Positions 54,580-64,000 are shown, numbered from the stretch's first letter. The stretch: DNA of 64,000 bases from Rattus norvegicus (GCF_036323735.1 NC_086026.1:52118539-52182538); one strand, 5' to 3'. The notes: a model not told the origin generated them from the sequence alone. Translations and numbers: made by a program.

Positions 54580-56048
54580 TTCCCCATTCAAACCAGAACA
54601 GATGTATCCATTTCATTACTCCAAAGTACTTGACCGAGCACCGATTCTATAGCATCTATGTATAAACACCTCAGCTCAGTAGAGGCTACACCAGCAGGGA
54701 CCAGAAGGGAAGAGAATGGCATAATGAGAGGCAGGATGGAGGGGTGACAGCCTGCCAAAGAAAGAGATCTTCAGTGGAGACCTGAATAATGACCCTGAGT
54801 CAGCCAAGGCCTCTGCTTGCTCATCTGTAAAATGGGAGTGATAAGAATATCTTTGTAAGCCTTGGTGAGATGATTGACTGCACTGTCCCCTGTTCATGTC
54901 GCCATGGTTACCTCTCAGCTTGCCCAATGTGAGATGCCACCCTGACTGCCCTGTGGAACCTCAGTATGTATCTGCCACGGGGGAGAGGAGCCTCACTTGC
55001 TCTTTAGACACCCATGATAGGCCAGAGAAAAGTCACAAGTTGGAGAACAGAGGCCATGGTGATAAATGAGAAGCAAGACAGAAAGGAAGGGCCCAAGCAA
55101 GAAAACATGAACGGTTTCATAGGTCAGAAAAGGGGGAGGAACTCTGCTTAAAACTCCATGACCACGGACAACCACATGAACAGTGAGTGCCTCAAGGCAA
55201 GGCCCAAGAGGTGACAAAGTTAAAGACATACAGAACCTCTTAAAAAGCTGTGTGGATTCTTGTGAAATGTGTGATCCGTGTGAGTGTGTATCCCCAGGCC
55301 CCTGGGATCGATAGCCTGGGCTGGATCAGAGACTTCTCACTCAAGTCTCATCTTTGAGCACCGGAACTGTGAGGTGAGTCACCAAGGATTCAGGACTCAC
55401 TTCCCTCAGCTTGCCTAGGCTTTCCCTTTGTTAGCTGGTTCTCATACTGTCTGCGGGACAGTTACTGGCCTCCAAGGTGACAACAGTTTGGTTGTTGTTG
55501 TTGTTGTTTTTTTTTTTTTTTTTTTTTTTTTTTTGGGTGTTCTCAGGGTCTAAGGTCCTTGTATACTAGCAGCCCCAGACAGGTAGTTGGGAAGATGGGT
55601 TAACAGAAGCTGAAGGCGGTTTTTCATTGCCTCATAGCCTGGTCAGGTTTCAAGGGTATGGAGGACCCAGGATACACTGGCTAAGCGTCGGACCGGATCA
55701 CCTCCACACATTAGAGTCTAGAGATACCTGAGCCCCAACTCTGAACATGTGCGACCTCCTGGTTCTGGATGTGGCTCCATCCACACACTGTCTACAGCCG
55801 CCATGACCCCAGCCTGGACTGCACCTCCAGCCTCACCCCTTCCTCTCTGTCCACAACAAGTTACTCAGGTCCTGAATCTCCCAGTTTGGATTTTCCACTG
55901 TGTGTCCATGTCCTCCTCCACACAGGGAGGCCATATTGGAGCTGGGGCTCACAGGATCCACAAACTAATGCTGAGCTGAGGCCCCGGGAGCTTGCAGCTG
56001 TGGGTGGTCCTGGGTAGAGCGAGCAGACATAACAAATAGAGAAACTCC
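54580..56048. other. Mostly unique DNA with MIR piece and poly(T)
   Basis: A forward MIR fragment is seen at about 54790-54885 ('ctcatctgtaaaatgggagt'). A (GTT)n/poly(T) block lies at 55492-55534. The remainder shows no gene; a pair of overlapping frames at 55749-56017 has no domain. Confidence 0.45.
55492..55534. repeat. (GTT)n followed by poly(T)
   Basis: Several GTT units run into about 27 Ts. It may be the reverse tail of a retroposon, but no SINE body is recognised to its right. Confidence 0.95.
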
Positions 56049-56084
56049 TTGCTATCTCTTCAGCTATGTCTCAGGACTTCTTCA

Positions 56085-56785
56085 TCACACCCGGGCTCTT
56101 AGCAGTAAATACGGACTCTGATTTAGAGACCTCAGCATCACAGTCAAGGGGAAATTCATACACCGACGACAATGGCAGGATTAGCTTTATTGATCAAGTA
56201 TCAGCATCATCAAAGACAAATACTGACAGGGCTCTTGTTCACACACAACAGCTGCTCCTCCTTCAACCAAGGAAGGCGCACTCGCAGGATGTCTTACGGA
56301 GACATCCTTACAGAGACATCCAAGATCACAACTGGTTTCACGGCTTTAATGATGAGCCACTGGAGGTCATTAGCCTTAAACGCACTGTAAACGCTTCAAA
56401 CTGAAAGACGCTGACTTTATAGTGTCAGAGCCTGGAACTTTATTAGATCGGTAAGACCGAGTGAACGAAGGAAGGGAGGAAGGAATGGGACACGGACATC
56501 TCTCTGTGGCTGCAGGCCTGATTATGGAATTTATGGATGACTGAGGCCACTTGCTTTTCCATCTTCTTGCAGAACATTTAATGGCCTTACTGGGGTCATT
56601 TCATTACTAATTTGTACCTTAATCAGAAGCGGGAGGGAGCAGGGAAGACAGAAAGGGGAATGTCGCAAATCAATCAGTGTTGTTCCCTCTAACAGCTCTG
56701 GGAGAGACTTTAGTTGATAAGGCGAGCATTGAGACTAATGGCTAAAGTTGAGCTTGGGAATTATCTGTGCATTTATTTATGCATG
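56085..56785. promoter_or_regulatory. Candidate conserved non-coding island (about 700 bp)
   Basis: The largest interior repeat-free island. Words include 'ggctttaatgatgagccact', 'ggtcattagcc', 'actttattagatc', 'atttaatggcc', 'catttcattactaatttgta', 'ccttaatcagaagc', 'caaatcaatcagtgttg', 'gagactaatgg' and 'tttatttatgcatgac'. A purine patch at 56460-56490 lies inside. A 113-codon frame (56066-56404) follows an acceptor-like 'ctatctcttcag' but has no known domain. Confidence 0.42.
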
Positions 56786-57134
56786 ACTTCTGGCATCCAC
56801 TCTGCCTGGAAAACTTCCCAAGAAAGATGAGGCTTTGGGAAGTGACTGAAAGAGGGTAAGAGAGGGGAGGGGAATAGAGGAGAGTGAGGAGGGGGGAGCA
56901 AAGCTGGCCAGGCCGTGCCCCCCACCCCACCCAGGCAGCCTACAAAGGAGGACTCCTCCCTGCCTCCCACATCAGCATGCAGGCACACAACATTGTTTGC
57001 AGTGGCCGTCAGGGGATACCACTGCCCTCCCCCTTGGGTACCTGTTCCACATCTACACTTTCCCAGTAAAGGCTACAAGGTATGGAGGTGGAGGGGTGCA
57101 TAAGGGTGGAGGGGCACATAAATAAGGGTGGGGG

Positions 57135-57428
57135 CCATATAAGGGCCTGAAAGTTGTGTTTCTTCTAAATTCATGTTTTGAAATCTGAACCCCCGAAGTG
57201 AGTATGGAAACTTTTCAGGGGTAATAAAGTCTGGAACGTGGTGCCCTTAGAAAGAAAAAGCAAAGCTTATTCCCTCTTCCTCTGCTCCATGTCAAGACAG
57301 AAGGTTGTCTGTCTGTAAGCCAGCAAATGGAACTGGATCTATCAGTGTCTTGTGTTTGAACTTCTCAGGCTTTGGAATGGTGAGAAATGACCATTTGATG
57401 TTAAAGCTACCCAGTTCCTAGGAGTTCC
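57135..57428 (+). mobile_element. MST/MLT-type MaLR LTR
   Basis: 'gaaagttgtgtttcttctaa', 'attcatgttttgaaatctga', 'acgtggtgcccttagaaaga', 'tatcagtgtcttgtgtttga' and 'cttctcaggctttggaatgg' with 'tgagaaatgacc' track an old MaLR LTR in the forward direction. Confidence 0.65.
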
Positions 57429-57429
57429 T

Positions 57430-58238
57430 TACAAAAGCTCCCACTGACTAAAGCACGAGGCCTTCAGAGTAGCATAAGCAGGATCATGGGACAACAAGGG
57501 ACCGGGACAGCAATTGTTCCTGCCAGACAGGCAGAGGATAGCGGATGAGAACATGTGCACAAGGCCAGGTACGTGGTCTGTGGTGAGGGTTAAGGGTAGG
57601 AGCTGTTACTATCCCTACATAGATCATTGTTCTGAGGAAAACCAGCAGGTCTGCCACTTACTAGTGTGAGATGTGAAGGCTTCTCCAATCTGCCTTTGTC
57701 AATATCAAGCCCCTCCAGCAAGACGAGGTAAGATCCTAGGAAAATAAGAGATCCAATGTGGGGAAGGAACCATTGTGTACCAAGCACAGGAAGCCACTGA
57801 CCGGCCAGAGTACAAGAGAGTGAAACAGACCATAGGCACGAGGAGGATGCTCATGACCAAGTCCTCAGCACCAAACATCCGTGTAACAGGACAGAACTCC
57901 TAGAGAACATGCCCCAGCAGAACAGCAGAACAAACCAACAAAGAAGATCATGTAAGAGCCCAGGAAAATGAAGTGGAAGCAACAGAACGGCTAATGGGGT
58001 TCTGAGACAGAGAACAACTGGAAGTGATCCCCCAAAAGCACCACTGTGATAAGCTTGGGGAGCAACTGACACAGAGGTCTCAAGGGGAATCTCCAAGAGA
58101 TGTGTTGGATGATCAACCGAACAAACCAACGTAGAGGAAAATCTACAAAAAGAAAACAAAAAAAATCAATCAACCGCACAAACAAATATGAATAAACTGA
58201 GCAGTCGCCAACGTCAGGACAATACCGGAGATGAGAAG
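57430..58238. other. Unique DNA, nothing recognised
   Basis: A-rich parts at 58140-58200. No repeat family or gene seen. Confidence 0.4.
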
Positions 58239-58239
58239 A

Positions 58240-58409
58240 GAGACAATGAGGCTGGTAAAATTAACCCTGGAGTGAAATGCTTGCTATGAAAGCATGAGAA
58301 CCCCAGTTGGAATACTTCACACCCATGTAAAAGCTGAGTAGAGGGCCATGAATCTTTAATGCCTCTAGGGTAAAGACAGGAGAATCCTGGAGGATTGCTG
58401 TTCAGCCAG
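58240..58409 (+). repeat. B4 SINE, 5' part (split by LTR)
   Basis: 'gaaatgcttgctatgaaagc', 'atgagaaccccagttggaat' and 'ccatgaatctttaatgcctc' with 'aggagaatcctggaggattg' are the head and B1-like body of a B4. It breaks exactly at the LTR start 58410 and resumes at 58777. Confidence 0.75.
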
Positions 58410-58776
58410 TGTGGTGGTTTAAATGAGAATGGCCAGGCCCTGTAGGCTCATGTATTTGAATGTTTGGTCTCCAGTTGTTGGAACTGTTTGGGAAGGACTA
58501 GGAGGTGTGGCCATACAGGGGAGGTGAGCCAAGGTGACTTTGAGGTTTACAAAGCCCATACTGTTCCCATTTAGCTCTCTCCACCTTGTGACTATGTCTC
58601 TAGATGTAAGCATTCAGCTACTGCTCCAGCACCATGCCTGCCTTCTTGTTGGCATGTTCTCTACCATGATAGTCATGGAGGCTGACCCTCTGAAGCTGTA
58701 ATCCACAAACAAACTCTCTCTGTAAGTTGCCTTGATCATGCATGATGTCCTATCACAGCGATAGAAAAGTAAGACA
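58410..58776 (+). mobile_element. MaLR (MT-like) solo LTR inserted in a B4 SINE
   Basis: It begins 'tgtggtggtttaaatgagaa', passes 'gttggaactgtttgggaagg', 'actaggaggtgtggccatac', 'cagctactgctccagcacca' and 'tgaagctgtaatcc', and ends 'gcgatagaaaagtaagaca'. Same subfamily as 60160-60482. No coding sequence. Confidence 0.9.
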
Positions 58777-58931
58777 CCTGAGTCTATGAGTCAGGTTCAG
58801 TGATCAATTTGATCTCAAAAACTAAGCGCTTGAAGAAGATAACCAATGTCAACCTCTAGTCCCCACATGCATACCCAAGGGCAAGTGCATCTGCACACAC
58901 TTGTGCATGCATACAGGCATACACCACACCT

Positions 58932-58990
<59 letters not shown>
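58777..58990 (+). repeat. B4 SINE, 3' part, with CA and (GA)n tail
   Basis: 'gtctatgagtcaggttcagt', 'atctcaaaaactaagcgctt', 'gatctcaa' and 'caatgtcaacctctagtccc' with 'cacatgcatacccaagggca' continue the B4. The tail becomes (CA)n then a pure (GA)n of about 23 units (58943-58989). Confidence 0.78.
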
Positions 58991-58993
<3 letters not shown>

Positions 58994-59536
58994 CAACTAT
59001 GACACATTAGTCAATTGTGAATAATATTCAAGTTGACATAATAATGTAAATTCTGAATATTGACTTAATGAATATTTAAAATAAGAATCAGAGGGGATGG
59101 CAGTTTAAGACACTCAAATCTCATTACCATAAATAGAAAGTTCAATAATGCATGCAATCAATGCATTAAAAGATAGCAACACACACATGCTATAAAGATA
59201 AGTGCTATTGAGAAGAGAGAGCTAGAACCTGCCGTGGGCCATTCTTCTGAAAAGAGAGGTTGGGATTCGGGGACAGTATATCACTGTTACCCTTTCAAAC
59301 ATTTCCCTCATAATCTAAAAGCAATGATCATTATTTTCCTTAAATTCCCAAGCCCGAACCTCTAAAGTTGATGTGAAAAGACCCCAGTCACCTGTGCTTC
59401 ATCTTTCCCTAGGGGTCTCTCATTCATTATTGCTGCTATGAAGAGAGTGGCCTTCTAGCAGCCAACAACTCTCCTTTCTTGTAAGGCTTTGCTTATGCCT
59501 TAATCCCAAGAAGCACGATTGACTCTTTCCTCAGCT
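58991..59536. other. AT-rich unique DNA
   Basis: 59000-59200 is AT-rich ('aataatgtaaattctgaata', 'gacttaatgaatatttaaaa') and could be another small regulatory island or a decayed retroposon. No gene. Confidence 0.4.
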
Positions 59537-59537
59537 A

Positions 59538-59649
59538 GCTCCTCCCTCAAACAGTTCCTCCCTCAGATGGCTCCTCCCTCAACTGGCTCCTCCCTCGGAT
59601 AGCTCCTCCCTCGAATAGCTCCTCCCTCAGCTGGCTCCTCACTCAGCTG
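59538..59649. repeat. 16-bp minisatellite, 7 units
   Basis: Seven contiguous 16-bp units of the form GCTCCTCCCTC plus a variable 5-base end (AAACA, AGATG, AACTG, GGATA, GAATA, AGCTG, AGCTG). The 11-base core is nearly invariant and the 5-base end varies. Confidence 0.96.
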
Positions 59650-59998
59650 ATGGGCTTAGACCCTCCAAACCCCCCTTTCCCCGGTGCATCCAGTCCAGTC
59701 CAGCTCCTGCCACCATTTAGGGTTTTCCATTGTTCTTTATACTCAGCCTGCCTCGAGTCTGAGTGTAAAATTGTAGAATCCATCGGCTTCTCCCTGTTAA
59801 CATCGGAGGGGGGGTGGGGGGGCGGAGGGGCGGGGGCGCCCTTGCCACTCCCGTTTCTTTGTTAATGACTCTCTTTTTCCCCCCATGACTGACACCATGG
59901 CTTCGGGGGAAGTTACCCTTCACTCCCAACTCAGAAGTCAATGAAACATCTCTATCGTTTTCATAAGGGCTACCCATAGAAAAAAGAGGATGAAACTA
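59650..59998. other. Unique DNA with G-run
   Basis: A G-rich cluster at 59806-59836 has four or more G-runs (quadruplex-capable). No repeat or gene identified. Confidence 0.45.
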
Positions 59999-59999
59999 G

Positions 60000-60100
60000 A
60001 CATGGTTACCAACCACTGTCATCCAAGAGCTAGAGAGGCTGAGGCAAGGACATCACCACGAGTTTGATCTCGGCATGGGCTACAGAATGAAAAAACTGAA
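60000..60100 (+). repeat. B1-related SINE, decayed
   Basis: 'catggttaccaaccactgtc', 'aagagctagagaggctgagg', 'gagtttgatctcggcatggg' and 'ctacagaatgaaaa' fit a forward B1-like body. Confidence 0.65.
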
Positions 60101-60120
60101 AGGGGAGCATGAGAGGGAGC

Positions 60121-60540
60121 AGGGCTGGTGATACGGTTCAGCACAGATTGCTTGCCCAGTGTGGTGGCTTGGAAGAGAATGGCTCCCAAAGGCTTGTATG
60201 TTTGAATGCCTGGTCAACAGTGAACTGTTTGGGAAAGATCAGGAGGTGTCATGGTAGGACGGATGTCACTGGGGGTGACCTTTGACAGTTTAAACGCCCA
60301 CGCTATTCCAAGTCAGGCTCTTTCTTTCCCTGCCTCTTGGTGATGTCTCAGCTACTGCTCCAGCACCATGCCTGCCTGCCTGCCTGCTGCCATGTTCCCC
60401 ACCATGATGGTCACAGACTCCCTCTGTACTGTAAGGCTTGGTCATGGTATCTCTTCACAACAATATCAATGCAGCTAAGACACCTAGCATGTTTGAGGTC
60501 TGGGTTCTATGCCCAACATCAGCCAAACAAAACCAGAACA
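60121..60540 (+). repeat. ID-like SINE split by LTR
   Basis: The head 'agggctggtgatacggttca' with 'gcacagattgcttgcccag' (60121-60159) and the rest 'cctagcatgtttgaggtctg', 'ggttctatgcccaacatcag' and an A-rich tail (60483-60540) form one ID element interrupted by the LTR at 60160-60482. Target copies CCCAG (60155-60159) and CCTAG (60483-60487) lie in the ID 'gcttgcctagcatg' word. Confidence 0.8.
60160..60482 (+). mobile_element. MaLR (MT-like) solo LTR inserted in an ID SINE
   Basis: 'tgtggtggcttggaagagaa', 'gtttgaatgcctggtcaaca', 'aactgtttgggaaagatcag', 'ctcagctactgctccagcac' and the end 'caatgcagctaagaca' match the LTR at 58410-58776. It has a CCTG run at about 60370-60390. No coding sequence. 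Confidence 0.9.
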
Positions 60541-60589
60541 GTTTGGAGAATGAGAATGGGGGAATCTTTTACCCTTGGCTAAAGTGTTA

Positions 60590-60728
60590 AATGTATCAAA
60601 GCCTTAGTTTTCTCATCTATAAAAAGGGAGTGATCACATCTGTTCCAGTCCCAAAGGGCTCTCAGCACAAAGCAGACAGCCCCTCAAACATGAACTAGTG
60701 TTATTACTGTTGCTATTATTATTAGTCA
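60590..60728 (+). repeat. MIR SINE fragment
   Basis: 'cttagttttctcatctataa', 'aaagggagtgatcacatctg', 'gctctcagcacaaagcagac' and the ATTATTATTA tail match MIR from core to 3' end. Confidence 0.7.
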
Positions 60729-60729
60729 T

Positions 60730-60767
<38 letters not shown>

Positions 60768-61078
60768 CACACGTGTGTGTACTTGCCCATGTGTGTGAAT
60801 ATGGAGGCAAGAAGATGACATCCAGGGCCTCCGTCAATCACTCTCTATCTATGTTTTGAGGCAGCCTCTCTCACACAACCTGTAGTTTGACATCTGGGCT
60901 AGACTGGATGGCTAGCAAGCTCCCAGGAGCTTCCTGTTTCCACATCTCTGTCCCCCAGTGCTGAAGTTACAGGCATTTGCCACCACAGTCGCCTTTTCAT
61001 TTGGATGCTGGAGATCTGAACCCAGGCCCCCTCTCTCTCCAGCAGGTACTGTACCCACTGAGCTATCTCCCCAACTGC
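60730..61078 (-). repeat. B4 SINE with (GT)n tail
   Basis: (GT)n at 60730-60767 is the reverse tail. 'gaggcagcctctctcacaca', 'ggctagactggatggctagc', 'cagtgctgaagttacaggca', 'tggatgctggagatctgaac' and 'actgagctatctccccaact' are the reverse body and head. Nearly full length. Confidence 0.9.
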
Positions 61079-61079
61079 A

Positions 61080-61308
61080 GCCATGATCATTTTGCAAGGC
61101 AGCAGGCTATGGGGTCTCCTGACTAACTGGAGACCCAAGTGCTGAAATAAAAAGCTGGCACCTTGGTCACCCTTGTGTCCCCTGTGAGCCACTGGGTTCC
61201 AGCAGGATGGTCTATTATCCAACCTGCGGCCATGCCAGCTGCCCCACCCGGAGCCGCAGACGCCCAGGGCACAGGCCTCACTCAGTGCCTCAGGCAAATG
61301 GCTCTGAG
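61080..61308. other. Unique DNA, nothing recognised
   Basis: GC-richer at 61220-61275. No gene or repeat. Confidence 0.4.
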
Positions 61309-61309
61309 C

Positions 61310-61490
61310 ACCTGTGCCACTTCCTGTCATAAAACCAAATCGCTCACTAATGCTGCTCAGCTCCTCTCATCCGAACGGCAACAGCCGTTGTTCTTATTGG
61401 ATTGTAGATGAATCACTTGAAATATATTTTGGGGCACATTATAGAGGCAATAACATAAAAGTAACCTGGAAAATGGTTCTGTTTTGTTTT
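61310..61490. promoter_or_regulatory. Candidate conserved non-coding island
   Basis: Repeat-free with 'tcactaatgctgctcagc', 'ccgttgttcttattggattg', 'gatgaatcac' and 'gaggcaataacataaaa'. The CpG pair 'ccgaacggcaacagccgttg' forms a small inverted repeat (CGGCAACAGCCG type). Function inferred only. Confidence 0.3.
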
Positions 61491-61491
61491 C

Positions 61492-62310
61492 TACTTTGCA
61501 AACCCAAACTGGAGCCTGGGGTTGTGTTCCAGATTTTTGTCTCTTTTTTAAACCCAGGTTTTGTGCTTTTTGGTTTTTGTTGTTATTTTTTTTTCTTACT
61601 TCCTCTTGGTGCTGGGAAAGAAAACAGGTGATGCTCTCCTGGGTTGGGAGGGAAACCCTTCAGGGAATCCAGCCTGGTACCGGGAGAGAGGCAGGGTGAG
61701 AGCACACAGACCCACACCTCAGCCTTCACATCTGAAAAATGTGACTAAAAAAATACATCCACCTCAGGCTTCGCTGAGGACAGAAATGAAGAACTGGGGC
61801 AGGATAGCAGGAAGAACTGGCTCGTCACAAGACAACAGGAAGATACAAGAGTAGGCAACACTCGGATGGAAATCTTCAATGGCCAGACCTTTGAAAGCTC
61901 AACAATATGCCTGCTACACACGCAGGACAAGGAGTTATGCTCTTTGACACTCCAGATACCTGCTTGCAACTCAGAACCATGATCAAGCATTTCGTAGGGC
62001 ATATGGACTCCCTACTGTGGCCAGGGGAGGCCCTGGAGGCCACCATTTCCCCCATTTTCTTCCCTAGTTCAGAAAGTGCTGACCTCCTTCTGGCTGTCTC
62101 CCTTTCAGTCCTGGCTCTCAAACCTTCAGCCTGTCTGTTCTAAACCCTTGACTCTGCTGACTCTAACAGAGAAACCCCTATCCACCACAGCTCCAACCTT
62201 GGAGCTTTCTGCGCCTAGGTTCTGGAGCTCTTCTAAACTCTCAAGGTAAGAACAGAGACGAAGCCCTAGAAAAACCCCTCTCTGTTGACATCAACCATTA
62301 GAAATTCAGC
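61492..62310. other. Unique DNA, T-rich on the left
   Basis: Poly-T-like words at 61555-61605. No repeat family or gene recognised. Frames of 71-105 codons lack domains. Confidence 0.4.
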
Positions 62311-62311
62311 T

Positions 62312-62475
62312 GTGGCGGCTGTGCATGCCTTTAATCCCAGCCTTGGGGAGGCAGAGGCAGGCTGATCCCTGTGAGTTCAAAGCCAGCCTGGTCTACAGAA
62401 TGAGTTCCAGGACAGCCAAGGCTACACAGAGAAATCCTGTCTCAAAAAACAAAAAACAAAAAAAAAAAATTAAGA
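62312..62475 (+). repeat. B1 SINE
   Basis: 'ctgtgcatgcctttaatccc', 'ttggggaggcagaggcaggc', 'aaagccagcctggtctacag', 'gttccaggacagccaaggct' and an A-rich tail give a nearly full-length, relatively young-looking B1. Confidence 0.96.
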
Positions 62476-62936
62476 AACTAGACATTCATTTAACTATCCT
62501 ACCTCTCATTCAGAAGACAGAACCTGCACTCAAAGCCACTTGCAGGCTGCTGGGATAGCTAAGGGCTCATGTGCTAAGTGCCATCCCCCTCCTGCTCTGC
62601 AGAATCCAGAAAGCACACGTTGACGCAACTTAGTCATATAGTGAGCTTGAAACCTTATTGAGCCCCCAACCCTAATTTAATTTCACTATGAACTTATGTA
62701 AGGTGTCAGACTTTCCAAGGTAGGAAGGAATTTGAGGTCAAATCCCCTTGCTCAGCCTGGCAATTTGCTTGACCTAGCAGCTGAGTCTCAGAAGGAGGGG
62801 GGTGGGGCAACCTCTGCTGTCTTTCCTCTGGCACCATCCAGCTTGCTTAGTCTCTCACTGGCCTAGAATTCACTGGGTTGCCTAGGTGAGTTGGGATCTG
62901 CCTTTCTCTTCCTCATTAGAAGAGTACCCAACCATA
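62476..62936. other. Unique DNA, nothing recognised
   Basis: No repeat or gene recognised. Confidence 0.4.
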
Positions 62937-62937
62937 C

Positions 62938-63062
62938 CTGCCGTTTAAAAACAACAACAACAAAACAAACAAAGCAAAACAAAACAAACAAACAAAAACG
63001 AGTTCTTGGCTCCTCATGCCTGCAAAGCAAGCATTTTACCAACTGAACCATCTACTCAGCCC
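62938..63062 (-). repeat. ID/B4-type SINE head with A-rich tail
   Basis: An AACAA/AAACAAAC-rich stretch (62947-62998) precedes 'ttggctcctcatgcctgcaa', 'agcaagcattttaccaactg' and 'aaccatctactcagccc', the reverse tRNA-derived head of ID or B4. Confidence 0.75.
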
Positions 63063-63063
63063 A

Positions 63064-63398
63064 AGAAAAGCTTACCTATATCAGGAGATCTCTTGAAATC
63101 CCTTGTGCTTAAGAACTGGAATTGCTCACTAAATGGCCTCTCATACGAAGGGGGTTTGAGCTTTTCTTTTGTGAGGTAAAATCTGAGGCCTAGGGTAATA
63201 AGGAAATAGCTCTAAATCCAGGCTGCCATTGACCAGACCTTGATGGAAAACTTAACCTCTGTGGCCCGCTCTGATCTTTATCACCAAAATGACACTTCCT
63301 TGCAACAAGGAGGCTAAGGCAAAGTAAACACAAACCATTCAACCTCTGTGTCTCAACTTTCTCCACTTCCTGTCTGCTTTTTTTTTTTTAATTCCCTT
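63064..63398. other. Unique DNA, nothing recognised
   Basis: No gene or repeat. A poly(T) run lies at 63380-63390. Confidence 0.4.
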
Positions 63399-63399
63399 T

Positions 63400-64000
63400 A
63401 GGGAAAGATGGCTGTGTCCGTTCCCTACCTACTAATGTGCTATTAGTTAAGTTTTCTCCTGTGGCCAGATATTACATCTGAATTGTAAGTGGAAAGAGCG
63501 AGCCGTTGAAAGGAGTCAGGGTGGCCGGTATGTAATTAATGAGAGGAGCTGTAAGCCAGCCCCTGCATTTCTGCGGGGTCTCATTAACTGCTGCACACTG
63601 CCCTGCCTGGGAGGCCTTGCCCACCCATCCCTCCCCACTGGCTAATCTCTATAGTACCTTTTACTACCGTGGATCTGTGAGATGTTTTATATTCCGTTTG
63701 CCAACGCAGGGGATGATTCAGAACAAGATTGGGTTATTACAAATTCAGGAGGCACTACACACACGGCTGTCATGTTTTAGTTACCCTTTCTCTTGGTTTA
63801 ATAAAATTTGCCACACTAATACAAAGCCATCTTTTATCGTTTTCCTTGCCGTTGTAACAACTTGTCCGGCTTCCCTCCTGCTAATTAAAGGAGGAGGCCA
63901 TGCAGCCGCTCATTGGAAAGTGGGTTTCCGGGGAACCTGTCAATATCTTCGCAGTCACTTAGCTCTGGGTCTTATGGTCCTTTAGCCACTCGCTCCTCCA
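63400..64000. promoter_or_regulatory. Candidate conserved non-coding island, truncated by window end
   Basis: Six hundred bases without a recognised repeat, with 'cctactaatgtgctattagt', 'gtatgtaattaatgagagg', 'ctcattaactgctg', 'ggctaatctc', 'gggttattacaaattc', 'ggtttaataaaatttg', 'cactaatac' and 'tgctaattaaagg'. The motif density matches the islands at 20.3 and 56.1 kb. The element continues past 64000. Confidence 0.42.

Overview
This 64 kb window is nuclear DNA from a muroid rodent (mouse, rat or a close relative). The diagnosis rests on rodent SINE families (B1, B2, B3/B4 and ID-like copies), rodent MaLR-type solo LTRs of several ages, and long CA/GA/TC/GATA microsatellites. Underneath lie older mammal-wide repeats: MIR, L2, MER5A-like hAT, MLT1/MST-type LTRs and decayed L1 3' ends. 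No tool was run. Family names are by recognition, and edges are usually good to about 10-30 bp.

I found no protein-coding gene, tRNA, rRNA, CRISPR array or prokaryotic system. The open frames are short and lack recognisable domains. The longest ones lie in microsatellites, polypurine DNA, SINEs or LTRs. The window is best read as intergenic or intronic DNA.

Layout. 0-9.7 kb: microsatellites, a probable Lx-type L1 fragment, MIR and L2 pieces, an LTR fragment, a B3 and a B1. 9.8-13.2 kb: two inverted copies of one ERV LTR family about 2.3 kb apart, one with a strong TATA box and the other with an A/T expansion. 13.8-25.5 kb: MLT1 and MaLR LTRs, MIRs, an LTR carrying a 20-bp minisatellite, and AT-rich unique islands at 20.3, 24.5 and 25.3 kb. 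26.8-31.3 kb: L2, a MER5A-like element split by a SINE, and several B1/B4 SINEs. 32-43 kb: mostly unique DNA with a GATA array, a ~470 bp polypurine tract, and MST- and MT-like LTRs. 43.1-44.0 kb: a three-layer transposon nest. 46-52.8 kb: unique islands, two ancient L1 3' ends and an L2. 53.8-61.1 kb: B3, MaLR LTRs (two of them inserted into older SINEs) and a 16-bp minisatellite. 61.3-64 kb: AT-rich islands and a B1; the last island runs off the end of the window.

The most interesting part is a set of islands free of recognised repeats and rich in homeodomain-like TAAT/ATTA and SOX-like ACAAT/ATTGT words. They lie at about 11.6, 13.8, 20.3, 24.5, 25.3, 35.4, 46.3, 51.7, 52.4, 56.1, 61.3 and 63.4 kb. 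This is how distal regulatory DNA around a developmental gene commonly looks, but conservation cannot be measured from one sequence, so that reading is inference. The best single case is 52.43-52.57 kb, where six ACAAT/ATTGT cores occur in strictly alternating orientation.
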